Assembly (NCBI RefSeq): GCF_003992125.1
Contig: NZ_RQUY01000002.1
Span: 62,001 to 126,000, forward strand
Source: Veillonella caviae
Lineage (GTDB): Bacteria > Bacillota > Negativicutes > Veillonellales > Veillonellaceae
Reading direction: 5' to 3'
Length of the DNA stretch: 64,000 nucleotides
The position numbers and the translations under genes were made by a program. Shown here in pieces: positions 9,161-19,074 of this stretch. Each line of letters opens with the position of its first letter. The stretch's first letter is position 1. The notes beneath the pieces are model-generated. The model was not told the DNA's origin. It worked only from the letters and a program-made list of their open reading frames with translations, and did not search any database.

Positions 9161-10039
9161 ATGGAAGTCATTGCTTTTGTTGGCAGTAGTGGGACAGGTA
9201 AAAGCCATCGAGCCCTTGTATTAGCACACGAAAATAATATAGAGTGTATTATTGATGATGGAATTTTAATTCACGATAATAAAATTGTAGCTGGTTTTTC
9301 AGCGAAAAAAGAGTCAAGTCGACTTAAAGCAGTTCGTCGAGCTATTTTCCAAGACTCTGTACAAGTACAATCTGTGCGAGAGCAATTAGAGAAAATTAAT
9401 CCTCATAAACTTATGATTATCGGTACTTCCGATAATATGGTAAAAAAAATTACAAAGGCTTTAGGATTGCAGGAGCCCAATCGTTATATTCGTATTGAAG
9501 ATGTAGCGACACCGAAGGAGATTGAAAAGGCGCAACATGCACGATTAAAGGAAGGGAAACATATTATTCCTGTACCAACGATGGAATTAAAACCTCACTT
9601 TAAAGGATATTTAATTGATCCTATTAAAACGATTTGGCGTCGTCGTACATTACGTAAACAAGATCCAGATAAAATAGGTCAAATTGGTTCTGAAGGGTTT
9701 GAACGTTCTGTAGTGAGACCATCCTTTAGTTATTATGGTCGCCTTACTTTTGATGATGATGTAATTATTAAATTAATTCGCAATGGACTAAAAAAAGTAG
9801 CAGGCGTTGATGCGTCGTCAGATATTGCTTTCAATAAGAGCCCTAAAGGGCAAAATGGGTTAATTATTGATATGTCAGTTGTTATTGAGCACGGATATCC
9901 TGTAAAACCATTGATGCAACGAGTCCAAAAATCGGTTCGTAATGAATTAGAATATATTACTGGCATGTCTGTAGAGCGCATGTCTATTAAAGTTAAGAAT
10001 ATTATAGAAACTAAGCGTAAAATTATAAAACGTATGTAG
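9161..10039 (+). CDS. P-loop NTP-binding protein fused to an Asp23/Gls24 domain
   Basis: The N-terminus has a Walker A loop, FVGSSGTGKSHRA at about residues 5-17. A middle region ends near PTMELKPHFKGYLIDP (about 145-160). The C-terminal third, from about residue 180 (RPSFSYYGRLTFDDDVIIKL), has the alternating beta pattern and GYPVKPLMQRVQ helix of Asp23/Gls24 domains. Asp23 proteins are envelope- or alkaline-stress-associated scaffold proteins; the role of the fused NTPase is unknown to me. I chose the ATG at 9161 because GTGAGG sits 6 bases before it; a GTG at 9149 is less likely. It is probably cotranscribed with miaB, eight bases downstream. Confidence 0.8.
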   Translation: MEVIAFVGSSGTGKSHRALVLAHENNIECIIDDGILIHDNKIVAGFSAKKESSRLKAVRRAIFQDSVQVQSVREQLEKINPHKLMIIGTSDNMVKKITKALGLQEPNRYIRIEDVATPKEIEKAQHARLKEGKHIIPVPTMELKPHFKGYLIDPIKTIWRRRTLRKQDPDKIGQIGSEGFERSVVRPSFSYYGRLTFDDDVIIKLIRNGLKKVAGVDASSDIAFNKSPKGQNGLIIDMSVVIEHGYPVKPLMQRVQKSVRNELEYITGMSVERMSIKVKNIIETKRKIIKRM

Positions 10040-10047
10040 GAGCAAGA

Positions 10048-11364
10048 ATGAAGTCATATTATATTTATACTTATGGTTGTCAAATGAATACAGCAGATTC
10101 TGAACGTTTATCTCATCAATTGGAAATGGTAGGATATATTCCTACGGAAGAGGTAGAAACAGCGGATTTGATTATTTTGAATACTTGTGCTGTACGTGAA
10201 ACGGCAGAAACTAAGGTGTTTGGCCGTATAGGTGAGTTGAAACGATTAAAGCAAAAAAATAAAGATTTGATTATCGCTATTACAGGTTGCATGGCACAGA
10301 AAAACCAAGCAGACATGTTTAAAAGGGCCCCTCATATTGATATCGTGCTAGGTACACATAATATCCAACATATAAATGAAATGATTGATGAAGTACAGAG
10401 AACTCATCAACATCAAATTAATGTTGATATGGATAATACAGTGTTGCCTGAATTAAAAGCAAAACCAAATGGTACCTTTTTTGCATGGGTGCCCATTATG
10501 AATGGCTGTAATAAATTCTGCACCTATTGTATCGTACCACACGTACGTGGTCGTGAAATTAGTCGCCCTGTAGAAGCTATTGTAAAAGAAGTTACAGAGT
10601 TGGGGGCTAAAGGATTTAAAGAGATTACATTATTAGGTCAAAATGTAAATTCCTATGGTCTTGATTTCAAGAATGGTACAGATTTTGGTACTTTAGTGGA
10701 TGCCTTAGATGGTATTCCTGGTATTGAGCGTATTCGTTATATGACTAGTCATCCTCAAGATATGACAAAATCTATGATTGACGCTTTGGGGCGGTCTAGC
10801 AATATTGTGACACATTTACATTTACCAATACAATCTGGTTCTAATCGGATTTTGCAAAAAATGAACCGCCATTATACGGTAGAGCATTATAAAGAGTTAT
10901 TAGAGTATTGTAGAAAAACAATAAAAGATGTAGTTGTTACAACTGACATTATTGTTGGTTTTCCAGGTGAAACAGATGATGATTTTGCGGAAACATTACA
11001 ATTATTAAAAGATGTACGTTATGATATGGCATATACGTTCATTTACTCAAAACGTTCTGGTACACCGGCAGCAACCATGGATGAGCAAGTGCCTGAAGAA
11101 GTCAAACGCGTACGGCTACAGCAATTAATGGATGTTCAAAATGAGATTTCTTTAGATTTGAATAAAGAAATGGAAAATCATGTGTTTGATATAATCGTGG
11201 AAGGGCCAAGTGCAAAAGATGAGACTATGTGGTTTGGACGTACATCAGGAAATAAAATGGTATTATTTCCAAAAGATGAATCCCTTGCAGTAGGAATGAC
11301 TGTACCAGTTTATATCGATAAAGCACAGACATGGGTGTGCTACGGTACAATTCAAAAGAGGTAA
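10048..11364 (+). CDS. miaB: tRNA-2-methylthio-N6-isopentenyladenosine37 synthase
   Basis: This radical-SAM methylthiotransferase converts i6A37 to ms2i6A37 in tRNAs reading U-starting codons. The N-terminal UPF0004 domain has YTYGCQMN and NTCAVRETAE for the auxiliary cluster. The radical-SAM cysteines lie in GCNKFCTYC (C154, C158, C161). A C-terminal TRAM domain covers about 375-437. Its substrate is made by MiaA, encoded 5 kb downstream in the same gene group. Length is 438 residues, normal. Confidence 0.97.
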   Translation: MKSYYIYTYGCQMNTADSERLSHQLEMVGYIPTEEVETADLIILNTCAVRETAETKVFGRIGELKRLKQKNKDLIIAITGCMAQKNQADMFKRAPHIDIVLGTHNIQHINEMIDEVQRTHQHQINVDMDNTVLPELKAKPNGTFFAWVPIMNGCNKFCTYCIVPHVRGREISRPVEAIVKEVTELGAKGFKEITLLGQNVNSYGLDFKNGTDFGTLVDALDGIPGIERIRYMTSHPQDMTKSMIDALGRSSNIVTHLHLPIQSGSNRILQKMNRHYTVEHYKELLEYCRKTIKDVVVTTDIIVGFPGETDDDFAETLQLLKDVRYDMAYTFIYSKRSGTPAATMDEQVPEEVKRVRLQQLMDVQNEISLDLNKEMENHVFDIIVEGPSAKDETMWFGRTSGNKMVLFPKDESLAVGMTVPVYIDKAQTWVCYGTIQKR

Positions 11365-11366
11365 CA

Positions 11367-13994
11367 ATGGCAAAAAAACTAACACCTATGATGGAACAAT
11401 ATATGGATATTAAATCGCGTCATCCACATGAATTATTGTTCTTTCGTTTAGGTGATTTTTACGAGTTGTTTAATGATGATGCATTAGTGGCATCTAAAGA
11501 ATTGAATATTACTTTAACAGGACGCCCTGCAGGCAATGAGGAACGAACACCTATGTGTGGCGTTCCTTTTCATGCTGCCGAAGGTTATATAGATACATTA
11601 GTTAAGAAAGGTTATAAGGTTGCCATTTGTGAGCAATTAGAAGATCCTAAATCTGTAAAGGGCATTGTTAAGCGAGATGTAATTAAAGTGATTACACCGG
11701 GTACGGTAATGACGGAAAACGGGAATGATGCGCGGAGCAATAATTTCTTAGCTTTGTTTTATGCCGTTAAAGATGCATGGATTTTAATTTTTTCAGATAT
11801 TTCTACTGGTGAAGTTATTTGGGATCGTGTTAACCAAGATCAAATGAGTCATTTTTATGATGCGTTGAGTATGTATCGTCCATCGGAGATTATCATTCCT
11901 GAGGGCACTATTATACCTGCGCCTATTACCGATTTCATTGATAACCAATTTGATACAATGGTATTTTCTCCATTTTCCCCTATAGAGGGGGCAGGGGCAG
12001 CGCGTCAGAAAGCGAATAATCACTTCCAACACATGGGGCTTATGGAAGAAGATGTATTAGAAGCTCTTGGCTTTATGCTTCTTTATTTAGAAGAAGCTAT
12101 AAAAATTGAGACATCTCATATTAACTATGTACACCAATTAGACGTAGGGAATCGTCTTATTTTAGATACTGCTTCTTTACGCCATTTAGAAATTACTCAT
12201 AATTTACGGGATGGTGGTGTAAAAGGCACATTATTAGATGTACTAGATAGAACATTAACCCCTATGGGGGCTCGTTTATTAAAACAATGGTTAGAAAGTC
12301 CTCTTATTGATGTGCCTCACATTCAACGTCGACAAATGGCTATTTCTGAGTTAATTACGTGTATTAGTGAACGTAGTGAATTACAACATTATCTTGACAG
12401 TATTTATGATTTTGAGCGCATTGTAGGTCGTATTGAAACAGGTTCTGTATCGCCTCGAGATTTTACATCTCTTCGCGAGTCCTTGCAGGTATTACCTCAC
12501 ATTAAGCGTATATTAGGAGAGTTTTCTGGACTTGCTTTAACGTCTATAAATGAGCGTATCCATGATCATCAAGATATATATGATTTGTTATACCGTGCTA
12601 TTGCTGAGCAACCAGCATTAACATTAAAAGAAGGTCGTGTTATTCGCGACGGATATAATGAAGAACTTGATGAATTACGTTCCCTATCTACGAATAGTCA
12701 AGAATGGCTAAAGCGATTAGAGGATAAAGCCCGTGAAGAAACAGGAATCAAATTAAAAACAGGTTATAATAAAATATTTGGCTATTATTTTGAAGTGACT
12801 CGATTACATGCAGAAAATGTACCACCTTATTTTATTAGAAAGCAAACATTAGCCAATGCAGAACGATATATTACACCTGAATTAAAAGAATTTGAAATTA
12901 AGATTCTTAGTGCGAAAGAGAAAATAATTGCCTTAGAACAACGGTTGTACCAAGAATTACGTTTACATATTAAAGGTGTTATAAAAAGCGTACAAGAAAC
13001 AGCTCGTGCATTAGCCGAACTAGACGTATTAGCATCATTAAGCACTGTAGCATATGAATCTAATTATATTTGTCCAAGTATTGTTATGAATGGATCTATT
13101 AATATTAGAGATGGTCGTCACCCTGTTATCGAATCTTTTTTAAAGCGAGAAGTATTTGTACCTAATGATGTAGTACTCAATCATGACAATGAAGAATTTC
13201 TACTTATTACAGGTCCTAATATGGCAGGTAAATCTACATATATGCGTCAAGTGGCTATATTGATGATTATGGCTCAAATTGGGTCATTTATTCCCGCTCG
13301 AGAGGCTACGATTTCGCCAGTAGATCGCATCTTTACCCGCGTTGGTGCTAGTGATGATATTTCTACAGGGCAAAGTACATTCATGGTGGAAATGAAAGAG
13401 GTTGCTTATATTTTAGATAATGCTACTTCCAAAAGTTTAGTTATCCTCGATGAAATCGGTCGAGGCACTAGTACATTTGACGGTCTTAGCATTGCACAAG
13501 CTGTGGTGGAACATATTTGTAAACATATTCATGCTAAAACATTATTTGCTACTCATTATCATGAGTTAATACCTTTAGAAGGTGTATATCCACGGTTAAA
13601 AAATTATACAGTAGCGGTAAAAGAAAAAGGCAAGGATATTGCGTTTTTGCGTCGTATTATTAAGGGGGGCGCGGATCGAAGCTACGGTATTCATGTGGCT
13701 AAATTAGCAGGATTGCCTCCACAAGTATTAAAACGGGCAGAAATTATTTTGTCTACTTTAGAAGAGCCCGGCTCTAGTACAGAAGATTTACAAAGCCGTG
13801 TTGCTACAACAGAACTAGCATCACAAAAATCTATGCCTCAAATAGGATCTGAATCAGATGGGTTTGGTAACTTATTTACTCATTCTGTGGTGGATACATT
13901 ATTAGCACTGGATATAAATACTATGACCCCTATTGAAGCAATAAATGCTATTCATCAATTGCAATTGGAAGCTCGCAATGGAGGCGGTAAATAA
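11367..13994 (+). CDS. mutS: DNA mismatch repair protein MutS
   Basis: MutS recognises mismatches and small loops. Near the N-terminus is the mismatch-contacting motif in FFRLGDFYELF (Phe-Tyr-Glu). The core and clamp domains follow, then the ABC-type ATPase with GPNMAGKSTYMRQ around residue 616 and ILDEIGRGTSTFDG around 690. I chose the ATG at 11367 (MAKKLTPMMEQY), preceded by AAGAGG, over an upstream in-frame start overlapping miaB. It gives 875 aa, the usual size. The stop overlaps the mutL start (TAATG). Confidence 0.98.
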   Translation: MAKKLTPMMEQYMDIKSRHPHELLFFRLGDFYELFNDDALVASKELNITLTGRPAGNEERTPMCGVPFHAAEGYIDTLVKKGYKVAICEQLEDPKSVKGIVKRDVIKVITPGTVMTENGNDARSNNFLALFYAVKDAWILIFSDISTGEVIWDRVNQDQMSHFYDALSMYRPSEIIIPEGTIIPAPITDFIDNQFDTMVFSPFSPIEGAGAARQKANNHFQHMGLMEEDVLEALGFMLLYLEEAIKIETSHINYVHQLDVGNRLILDTASLRHLEITHNLRDGGVKGTLLDVLDRTLTPMGARLLKQWLESPLIDVPHIQRRQMAISELITCISERSELQHYLDSIYDFERIVGRIETGSVSPRDFTSLRESLQVLPHIKRILGEFSGLALTSINERIHDHQDIYDLLYRAIAEQPALTLKEGRVIRDGYNEELDELRSLSTNSQEWLKRLEDKAREETGIKLKTGYNKIFGYYFEVTRLHAENVPPYFIRKQTLANAERYITPELKEFEIKILSAKEKIIALEQRLYQELRLHIKGVIKSVQETARALAELDVLASLSTVAYESNYICPSIVMNGSINIRDGRHPVIESFLKREVFVPNDVVLNHDNEEFLLITGPNMAGKSTYMRQVAILMIMAQIGSFIPAREATISPVDRIFTRVGASDDISTGQSTFMVEMKEVAYILDNATSKSLVILDEIGRGTSTFDGLSIAQAVVEHICKHIHAKTLFATHYHELIPLEGVYPRLKNYTVAVKEKGKDIAFLRRIIKGGADRSYGIHVAKLAGLPPQVLKRAEIILSTLEEPGSSTEDLQSRVATTELASQKSMPQIGSESDGFGNLFTHSVVDTLLALDINTMTPIEAINAIHQLQLEARNGGGK

Positions 13995-16015
13995 TGGCTA
14001 CTATTCATGTGCTAGATGAAACAACGATTAACAAAATTGCCGCTGGTGAAGTAGTGGAACGCCCTGCATCTGTTATTAAGGAATTGGTAGAAAATTCTAT
14101 TGATGCTGGGTCAACTTCTATTGAGGTAGAAATTGGTGATGGCGGTACTAATTATATGCGTATTACTGATAATGGTAAGGGCATGACAGAAGAAGATGCT
14201 AGGCTGGCCGTGCTACGCCATGCGACTTCTAAAATTCAGCAAGTAGAGGATTTATTCGATATCGCATCTTTAGGGTTTCGCGGGGAGGCATTAGCCAGTA
14301 TCGCTTCTGTATCTCATTTTTCGTTGACTACAAGAACTGTAGATAATGATATGGCTACTCGTATTCTCATCGATGGCGGTGCTTTTACAGATTGTAGTCC
14401 CTATGGTGCGGCACCAGGTACGACTATAGAAGTTCGGGATCTATTTTATAACACTCCAGCGCGTCGTAAATTCTTAAAAACGGAGCGTACGGAAGCATCT
14501 AAAATTCAAGATATCCTAGGAAAGTTGGCTCTTAGTAATCCACATATTGCATTTAAATTAGTCGTGGATAAACGAATTGTCATTATTACACCAGGTAATG
14601 GTGAGTTGGTAGATACAGTAACGGCTCTGTATGGGTATAAAACGAAGCAAGATATTTTTCCTGTTGCCTATGAAAGTGAGCAGATTTATATCGAAGGGGT
14701 GGTATCAAAGCCTACCTTATTAAAAAGTACGCGCATATGGCAAACTATAATTGTAAATAATCGCGTCATTTCTGATAAAACTATTGCTAAGGCTATTGAT
14801 AATGCATATCATGCACTATTGCCCAAAACGGGGCATCCTTTAGTGGTACTACATATAACAGTTCCTCCTGACATGGTGGATATCAATGTACATCCTCGTA
14901 AAAGTGAAGTTAAATTCTCTGATGATAAGATTCTATTTAAAGCCGTATATCATGGGATTTTAAATGCTCTCAATAATCCACTACATGATCGATATCATCG
15001 CGAATCTTCGCAGTTTATTCCTCCTAGTCAGCATACTAGTGGCATGGAAAATTCTAATATTCACGGGCTGACACCGTATGATTCGTATCAATCAACACCA
15101 GTTGCCCGTGAGGGGATTAGCTCAAATTCTAATAGTAGAGATAGGGCAGAATACATTGCCACTACTATTGATTACGACAAGGTTTTTGGTGGTCGTCATA
15201 CAAAAGGATATGAAGTATTGCGCCATAATACTCGTGATTTTGTAGATTCTTTAAAAGAACATGGTTTTACACCACCGCCTACAAAGGCAACATATGAGCA
15301 AGAGGCCTTCGATGATGAAACCTTTACAGCGATTCCTACTGTACATAGCAGTTATACAGAAGAAGATAAGGAGAAATTCCGCACCTTATATTCGCAAGTT
15401 TTAGAGGATTCTTCGTTGCTAGATAATGAGCCTCGAAATATTCAAAATTCTGGATTTATTCCTATGGGCCAGGTAGCATCATGCTATATTTTAGCGAAAA
15501 AAGGTGATGATTTATATATTATCGATCAACACGCTGCTCATGAACGGGTGCGTTATGATACATTATGTAAGTCATCAGAGTCAATACCTATGCAAAACTT
15601 GTTGGTTGCCATCTATCATGAGGCTACAGAGGATGAGATAAATATTATAGAAACAGAACGGGATGCTCTATTAGACTTAGGTTTTGATGTAGAATTAGGA
15701 GGCCCTACACAAATGAAAATCGTCGGTACTCCCGTGGATCTTGTAGAGAGTAAAGCGCAAGAAATTTTACAATATGTATTTTCTTATTTACATGATAATG
15801 AACAGCCTACAAAAGCGCAATTACGCCATGAAATGTTGGCTTATGCTTCTTGTAGAGGAGCTATCAAAGCGGGGCATAATCTGAATATGTATCAAATCAC
15901 TACTTTAATAGAAGATTTATTTCATACGGAAAAACCCTATGTATGTCCTCATGGACGGCCAACGATCATTAAATTTACTCCTGATGAATTAGGTAAATTG
16001 TTCTTACGTTCTTAG
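13994..16015 (+). CDS. mutL: DNA mismatch repair protein MutL
   Basis: MutL is a GHKL ATPase linking MutS to strand incision. The N-terminal motifs are IAAGEVVERPASVIKELVENSIDAG-like (residues 14-38), DNGKGM and GFRGEALASI. The C-terminal domain carries the endonuclease site: DQHAAHERVRYD near residue 511 (family DQHA-x2-E-x4-E, with the last Glu as Asp here), ASCRGAIKAG and CPHGRPT. It is therefore the nicking type of MutL found in bacteria without MutH. It overlaps mutS by one base. Confidence 0.97.
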   Translation: MATIHVLDETTINKIAAGEVVERPASVIKELVENSIDAGSTSIEVEIGDGGTNYMRITDNGKGMTEEDARLAVLRHATSKIQQVEDLFDIASLGFRGEALASIASVSHFSLTTRTVDNDMATRILIDGGAFTDCSPYGAAPGTTIEVRDLFYNTPARRKFLKTERTEASKIQDILGKLALSNPHIAFKLVVDKRIVIITPGNGELVDTVTALYGYKTKQDIFPVAYESEQIYIEGVVSKPTLLKSTRIWQTIIVNNRVISDKTIAKAIDNAYHALLPKTGHPLVVLHITVPPDMVDINVHPRKSEVKFSDDKILFKAVYHGILNALNNPLHDRYHRESSQFIPPSQHTSGMENSNIHGLTPYDSYQSTPVAREGISSNSNSRDRAEYIATTIDYDKVFGGRHTKGYEVLRHNTRDFVDSLKEHGFTPPPTKATYEQEAFDDETFTAIPTVHSSYTEEDKEKFRTLYSQVLEDSSLLDNEPRNIQNSGFIPMGQVASCYILAKKGDDLYIIDQHAAHERVRYDTLCKSSESIPMQNLLVAIYHEATEDEINIIETERDALLDLGFDVELGGPTQMKIVGTPVDLVESKAQEILQYVFSYLHDNEQPTKAQLRHEMLAYASCRGAIKAGHNLNMYQITTLIEDLFHTEKPYVCPHGRPTIIKFTPDELGKLFLRS

Positions 16016-16025
16016 AAGGTTAATT

Positions 16026-16823
16026 ATGATTATTACTACTTCACAAAAAGCAGCAGAATCTGTTAAATCAGAGGCACGTCGTATAGCTCAATGCTGGTCA
16101 TTAGACTATGAGGAAAGAGGAAAACGCCCTCTTCGGGATTTTTTTAGTAGTGGTGATTCTATTGCTGTATTAAGTGGACAAGACCTATGTGTTCATTTTA
16201 ACGAAGAACAGCAATATACTTTTCATTTATCAATGGCTCAGTTACGTTTGCTACGGTTAAGTCGTGGTGAAGAAGACCATCTTATATCTGCAGTTCAAAG
16301 CTTGTATGGTAGTGAATCTCAATCTATTACAATACTAGATTGTACATTAGGACTTGGAAGTGATAGTATCGTAATGTCTTATGCTTGCCCTAATGCTCTC
16401 ATTGTAGGTGTAGAGGCATCATTCCCAATTTGGCTATCTACCTCATATGGATTAAGTCATTTTGACCATAGTGATGAACAAATTACTCGTGCATTACGTA
16501 GGATTAACACGATACATAGTGATTTTCATGATGTATTAGCATCTAAACCAGATGGCAGTATTGACATCATTTATTTTGATCCTATGTTTGAAGTACCGGT
16601 ACAGGAAAGTCCACAATTTAAACCTCTACGAGGGCATACCATGGAAAGTACCATTACCGATACAGTGATTCAAGAAGCACAACGCGTAGCTCGACTAGGT
16701 GTCATTATTAAAGAACGGCCTTTTAGTAACGTATTTAAGCAGTATCCACCACATCAATGGTATGGAGGTAAATATAGTCGTATAGGCTATGGTGTATATA
16801 AGGAGAGCATATGGAACGACTAA
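16026..16823 (+). CDS. RsmJ-like class I SAM-dependent methyltransferase
   Basis: The SAM-binding motif I is DCTLGLGSDSIVM (about residues 100-112), followed by an acidic end of strand 2 (VGVEAS) and a DIIYFDPMFEVP motif IV near 185. The DPMFP-like motif and the overall pattern match the RsmJ/DUF548 family, whose E. coli member methylates G1516 of 16S rRNA. Whether this copy does the same is inferred. The N-terminal 90 residues are less conserved. It sits between mutL and miaA, overlapping miaA by 13 bases, so it is part of this operon. Similar genes are not at this place in Bacillus. Confidence 0.8.
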   Translation: MIITTSQKAAESVKSEARRIAQCWSLDYEERGKRPLRDFFSSGDSIAVLSGQDLCVHFNEEQQYTFHLSMAQLRLLRLSRGEEDHLISAVQSLYGSESQSITILDCTLGLGSDSIVMSYACPNALIVGVEASFPIWLSTSYGLSHFDHSDEQITRALRRINTIHSDFHDVLASKPDGSIDIIYFDPMFEVPVQESPQFKPLRGHTMESTITDTVIQEAQRVARLGVIIKERPFSNVFKQYPPHQWYGGKYSRIGYGVYKESIWND

Positions 16824-17734
16824 TTACCATTGTAGGACCTACAGCAGTAGGAAAAACAGATTTAACATTATCTTTAGCACAGAGGCATAATGGTGAAGTT
16901 ATATCTGGAGATGCTTACCAAGTATATAAGGGGTTAAATATCGGTACTGCAAAACCGAGTCTCATTGAGTTACATACTGTTCCACACCATTTAATAGATA
17001 TTTTAGAACCTGATGATTCGTATAGTGTATCTCAGTTTCAGCAAGGGGCACGTCAACTGATTTCTGATATTAATAGGAAAGAAGGGCTTCCGATTCTTTC
17101 CGGTGGCACGGGACTATATGTACAATCATTATTGGAGAATTACAATTTTAATGATATACGTCCTAATGAGATTTTGCGTGCTGAATTAGATGCTTTATAT
17201 ACAAAATCTGGTATTGAAGGTTTACGTCGTAAGGCAGAATCATTAGCTATAAAAGGCAATATTGAAATTGTTTTTACAGATAAACACCGTTTATATCGTG
17301 CTATTGAGTTGATGGAGGCCGGCGAATATAAGTCATTAATTAACCAGACAAAGGAGGGCCTGTCATATAAGGGTCCTGTTATCGGTTTACACCGAGACCG
17401 CTCAGATTTATATAATCGCATTAATCTTAGGGTAGATATGATGGTAGAGCATGGTTTATTTGATGAAGTAGCATCACTCCTCAATAATGGTGTAAATCCA
17501 GATTGTCAGGCTTTCAAAGGAATTGGTTATAAAGAAGTGGTACAGTATTTACAAGGTCATATCAGTAAGGCAGAATCTATTGATTTAATTAAAAAAAATA
17601 CTCGCCATTTTGCGAAACGACAGATTACATGGTATAAAAGAATGCCTTATATTCAGTGGATTGATATAGACAAAACGACGTTACCGATGACTATTTTAGA
17701 AAAAGCGGAACGTATAATTGCGCAGTCTTTATAG
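16811..17734 (+). CDS. miaA: tRNA dimethylallyltransferase
   Basis: MiaA transfers the dimethylallyl group to A37 of tRNAs, making the substrate of MiaB. The protein starts ERLITIVGPTAVGKTDLTL, with the P-loop at residues 9-16. It has the SGDAYQVYKGLNIGTAKP motif, the GTGLYV stretch near 98 and the C-terminal KRQITWYKR motif. Length 307 is normal. The start lies inside the methyltransferase gene, with GGAGAGC upstream. Confidence 0.97.
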   Translation: MERLITIVGPTAVGKTDLTLSLAQRHNGEVISGDAYQVYKGLNIGTAKPSLIELHTVPHHLIDILEPDDSYSVSQFQQGARQLISDINRKEGLPILSGGTGLYVQSLLENYNFNDIRPNEILRAELDALYTKSGIEGLRRKAESLAIKGNIEIVFTDKHRLYRAIELMEAGEYKSLINQTKEGLSYKGPVIGLHRDRSDLYNRINLRVDMMVEHGLFDEVASLLNNGVNPDCQAFKGIGYKEVVQYLQGHISKAESIDLIKKNTRHFAKRQITWYKRMPYIQWIDIDKTTLPMTILEKAERIIAQSL

Positions 17735-17819
17735 TGACAACACCTTTTCTAATAGTATATATGTGTTGATAATTATAAGAATATATAATGATGTAATATA
17801 GGAGAGTTAAGGAAATATA

Positions 17820-19061
17820 ATGACATTAGAAGAAATACGTAGTAAAGCTTTAGAAATGGCGGAACCGCAGTTTAAACAATTTGAGCCTATTGCATTAGCG
17901 AATACTAAAAAAGTATTAGAAGCATTCAAAAAATGCCAAGTATCTGATTATCATTTTAATGGTACCACTGGTTATGGCTATAATGATAGTGGACGAGAAA
18001 AATTAGATGAAGTATTCGCCTATGTATTTAAAGGTGAAAAAGCACTCGTAAGACCTCATTTTGTATCAGGTACTCATGCATTGGCTACCACATTGATAGC
18101 TCTCATGGGGAATGGTTCCAATGGTTCAGAATTCATCTATGCTGTAGGGGCTCCTTATGATACGATGCAATCCGTCATTGGTGCTGCACGACCTGTTAGA
18201 GGCTCTTTAATAGAGAAAGGTTTTACTTATACAGAGGTACCATTAAAAGATAATACTTATGATTTAGAAGCTATTAGAAATGCAGTAAATTCTAATACGC
18301 GCACAGTTGTGATTCAACGATCCCGTGGATATAGCACTCGTGAACCATTATCTATTGGGGATATTAAATCTATCGTAGACGTAGTGAAAGCAAAGAATCC
18401 TAATACTATATGTTTTGTAGATAATTGTTACGGTGAATTTACAGAACTACAGGAACCATTAGAAGCCGGCGCTGATATTATGGCTGGATCGCTTATTAAA
18501 AATGCTGGTGGTGGATTGGCGCCAACAGGTGGTTATATTGTAGGTCGTCAGGACTTAGTAGAAGATGCTGCATATCAATTAACAGCTCCAGGACTAGGTG
18601 ATCACATGGGTTCTTACACACCAGGGTATCGTTTATTCTTCCAAGGTTTATTTATGGCTCCTCATGTTGTATTGCAAGCATTGAAAGGTGCTGTATATAC
18701 AGCGGCTGTAGGCGAATTATTAGGTTATGATGTATTCCCTAAGGTTGATGCAAAGCGCTATGATTTAATTCAAGCCATAAATCTTGCTAATGGGGATGAA
18801 ATGGAACAATTTTGCCGTGGTATGCAAGCCTATTCCCCGGTAGATGCTCATGTTCATCCCGTTCCAGGGGATATGCCTGGTTATGAGGATAAGATTATTA
18901 TGGCTGGTGGAACTTTCGTTCAAGGCTCTTCTATTGAGTTAAGTGCAGATGGTCCTGTTCGTTCACCATATACTATTTTTATGCAAGGTGGACTTGTATT
19001 TGAACATTCTATGCTTGGCATTCTCGGTGCAGCAGAAGAAATTTTGAAATATCGTTCTTAA
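17820..19061 (+). CDS. PLP-dependent methionine gamma-lyase-like protein (YnbB/aluminium-resistance family)
   Basis: The 413-residue protein belongs to the Cys/Met-metabolism PLP fold, in the subfamily annotated as aluminium resistance or YnbB. The PLP lysine is in AGSLIKNAGGGLAPTGGYI (about residue 225), preceded by FVDNCYGEF with the cofactor-binding Asp. The N-terminal YHFNGTTGYGYNDSGREKLD is highly typical. In Bacillus the homologue lies in the miaA-hfq-ynbB-glnR region, so its place after miaA is conserved. The physiological reaction is not settled. The 85-base gap upstream is AT-rich and ends in GGAGAGTTAAGG. Confidence 0.88.
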   Translation: MTLEEIRSKALEMAEPQFKQFEPIALANTKKVLEAFKKCQVSDYHFNGTTGYGYNDSGREKLDEVFAYVFKGEKALVRPHFVSGTHALATTLIALMGNGSNGSEFIYAVGAPYDTMQSVIGAARPVRGSLIEKGFTYTEVPLKDNTYDLEAIRNAVNSNTRTVVIQRSRGYSTREPLSIGDIKSIVDVVKAKNPNTICFVDNCYGEFTELQEPLEAGADIMAGSLIKNAGGGLAPTGGYIVGRQDLVEDAAYQLTAPGLGDHMGSYTPGYRLFFQGLFMAPHVVLQALKGAVYTAAVGELLGYDVFPKVDAKRYDLIQAINLANGDEMEQFCRGMQAYSPVDAHVHPVPGDMPGYEDKIIMAGGTFVQGSSIELSADGPVRSPYTIFMQGGLVFEHSMLGILGAAEEILKYRS

Positions 19062-19071
19062 ATGGTATAGT
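19044..19071 (+). promoter_or_regulatory. Putative extended -10 promoter for mnmA
   Basis: TTGAAA (19044-19049), a 16-base spacer, and TATAGT (19066-19071) preceded by TGG make an extended -10 promoter. It overlaps the 3' end of the preceding gene. Transcription would start near 19078, exactly at the first of two tandem hairpins. Confidence 0.5.
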
Positions 19072-19074
19072 ATT

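Noticed and set aside
17766-17789. TTGATA...TATAAT as promoter for the PLP-enzyme gene
   Set aside because: The spacer is only 12 bases; other pairings are too long, so no promoter is claimed.
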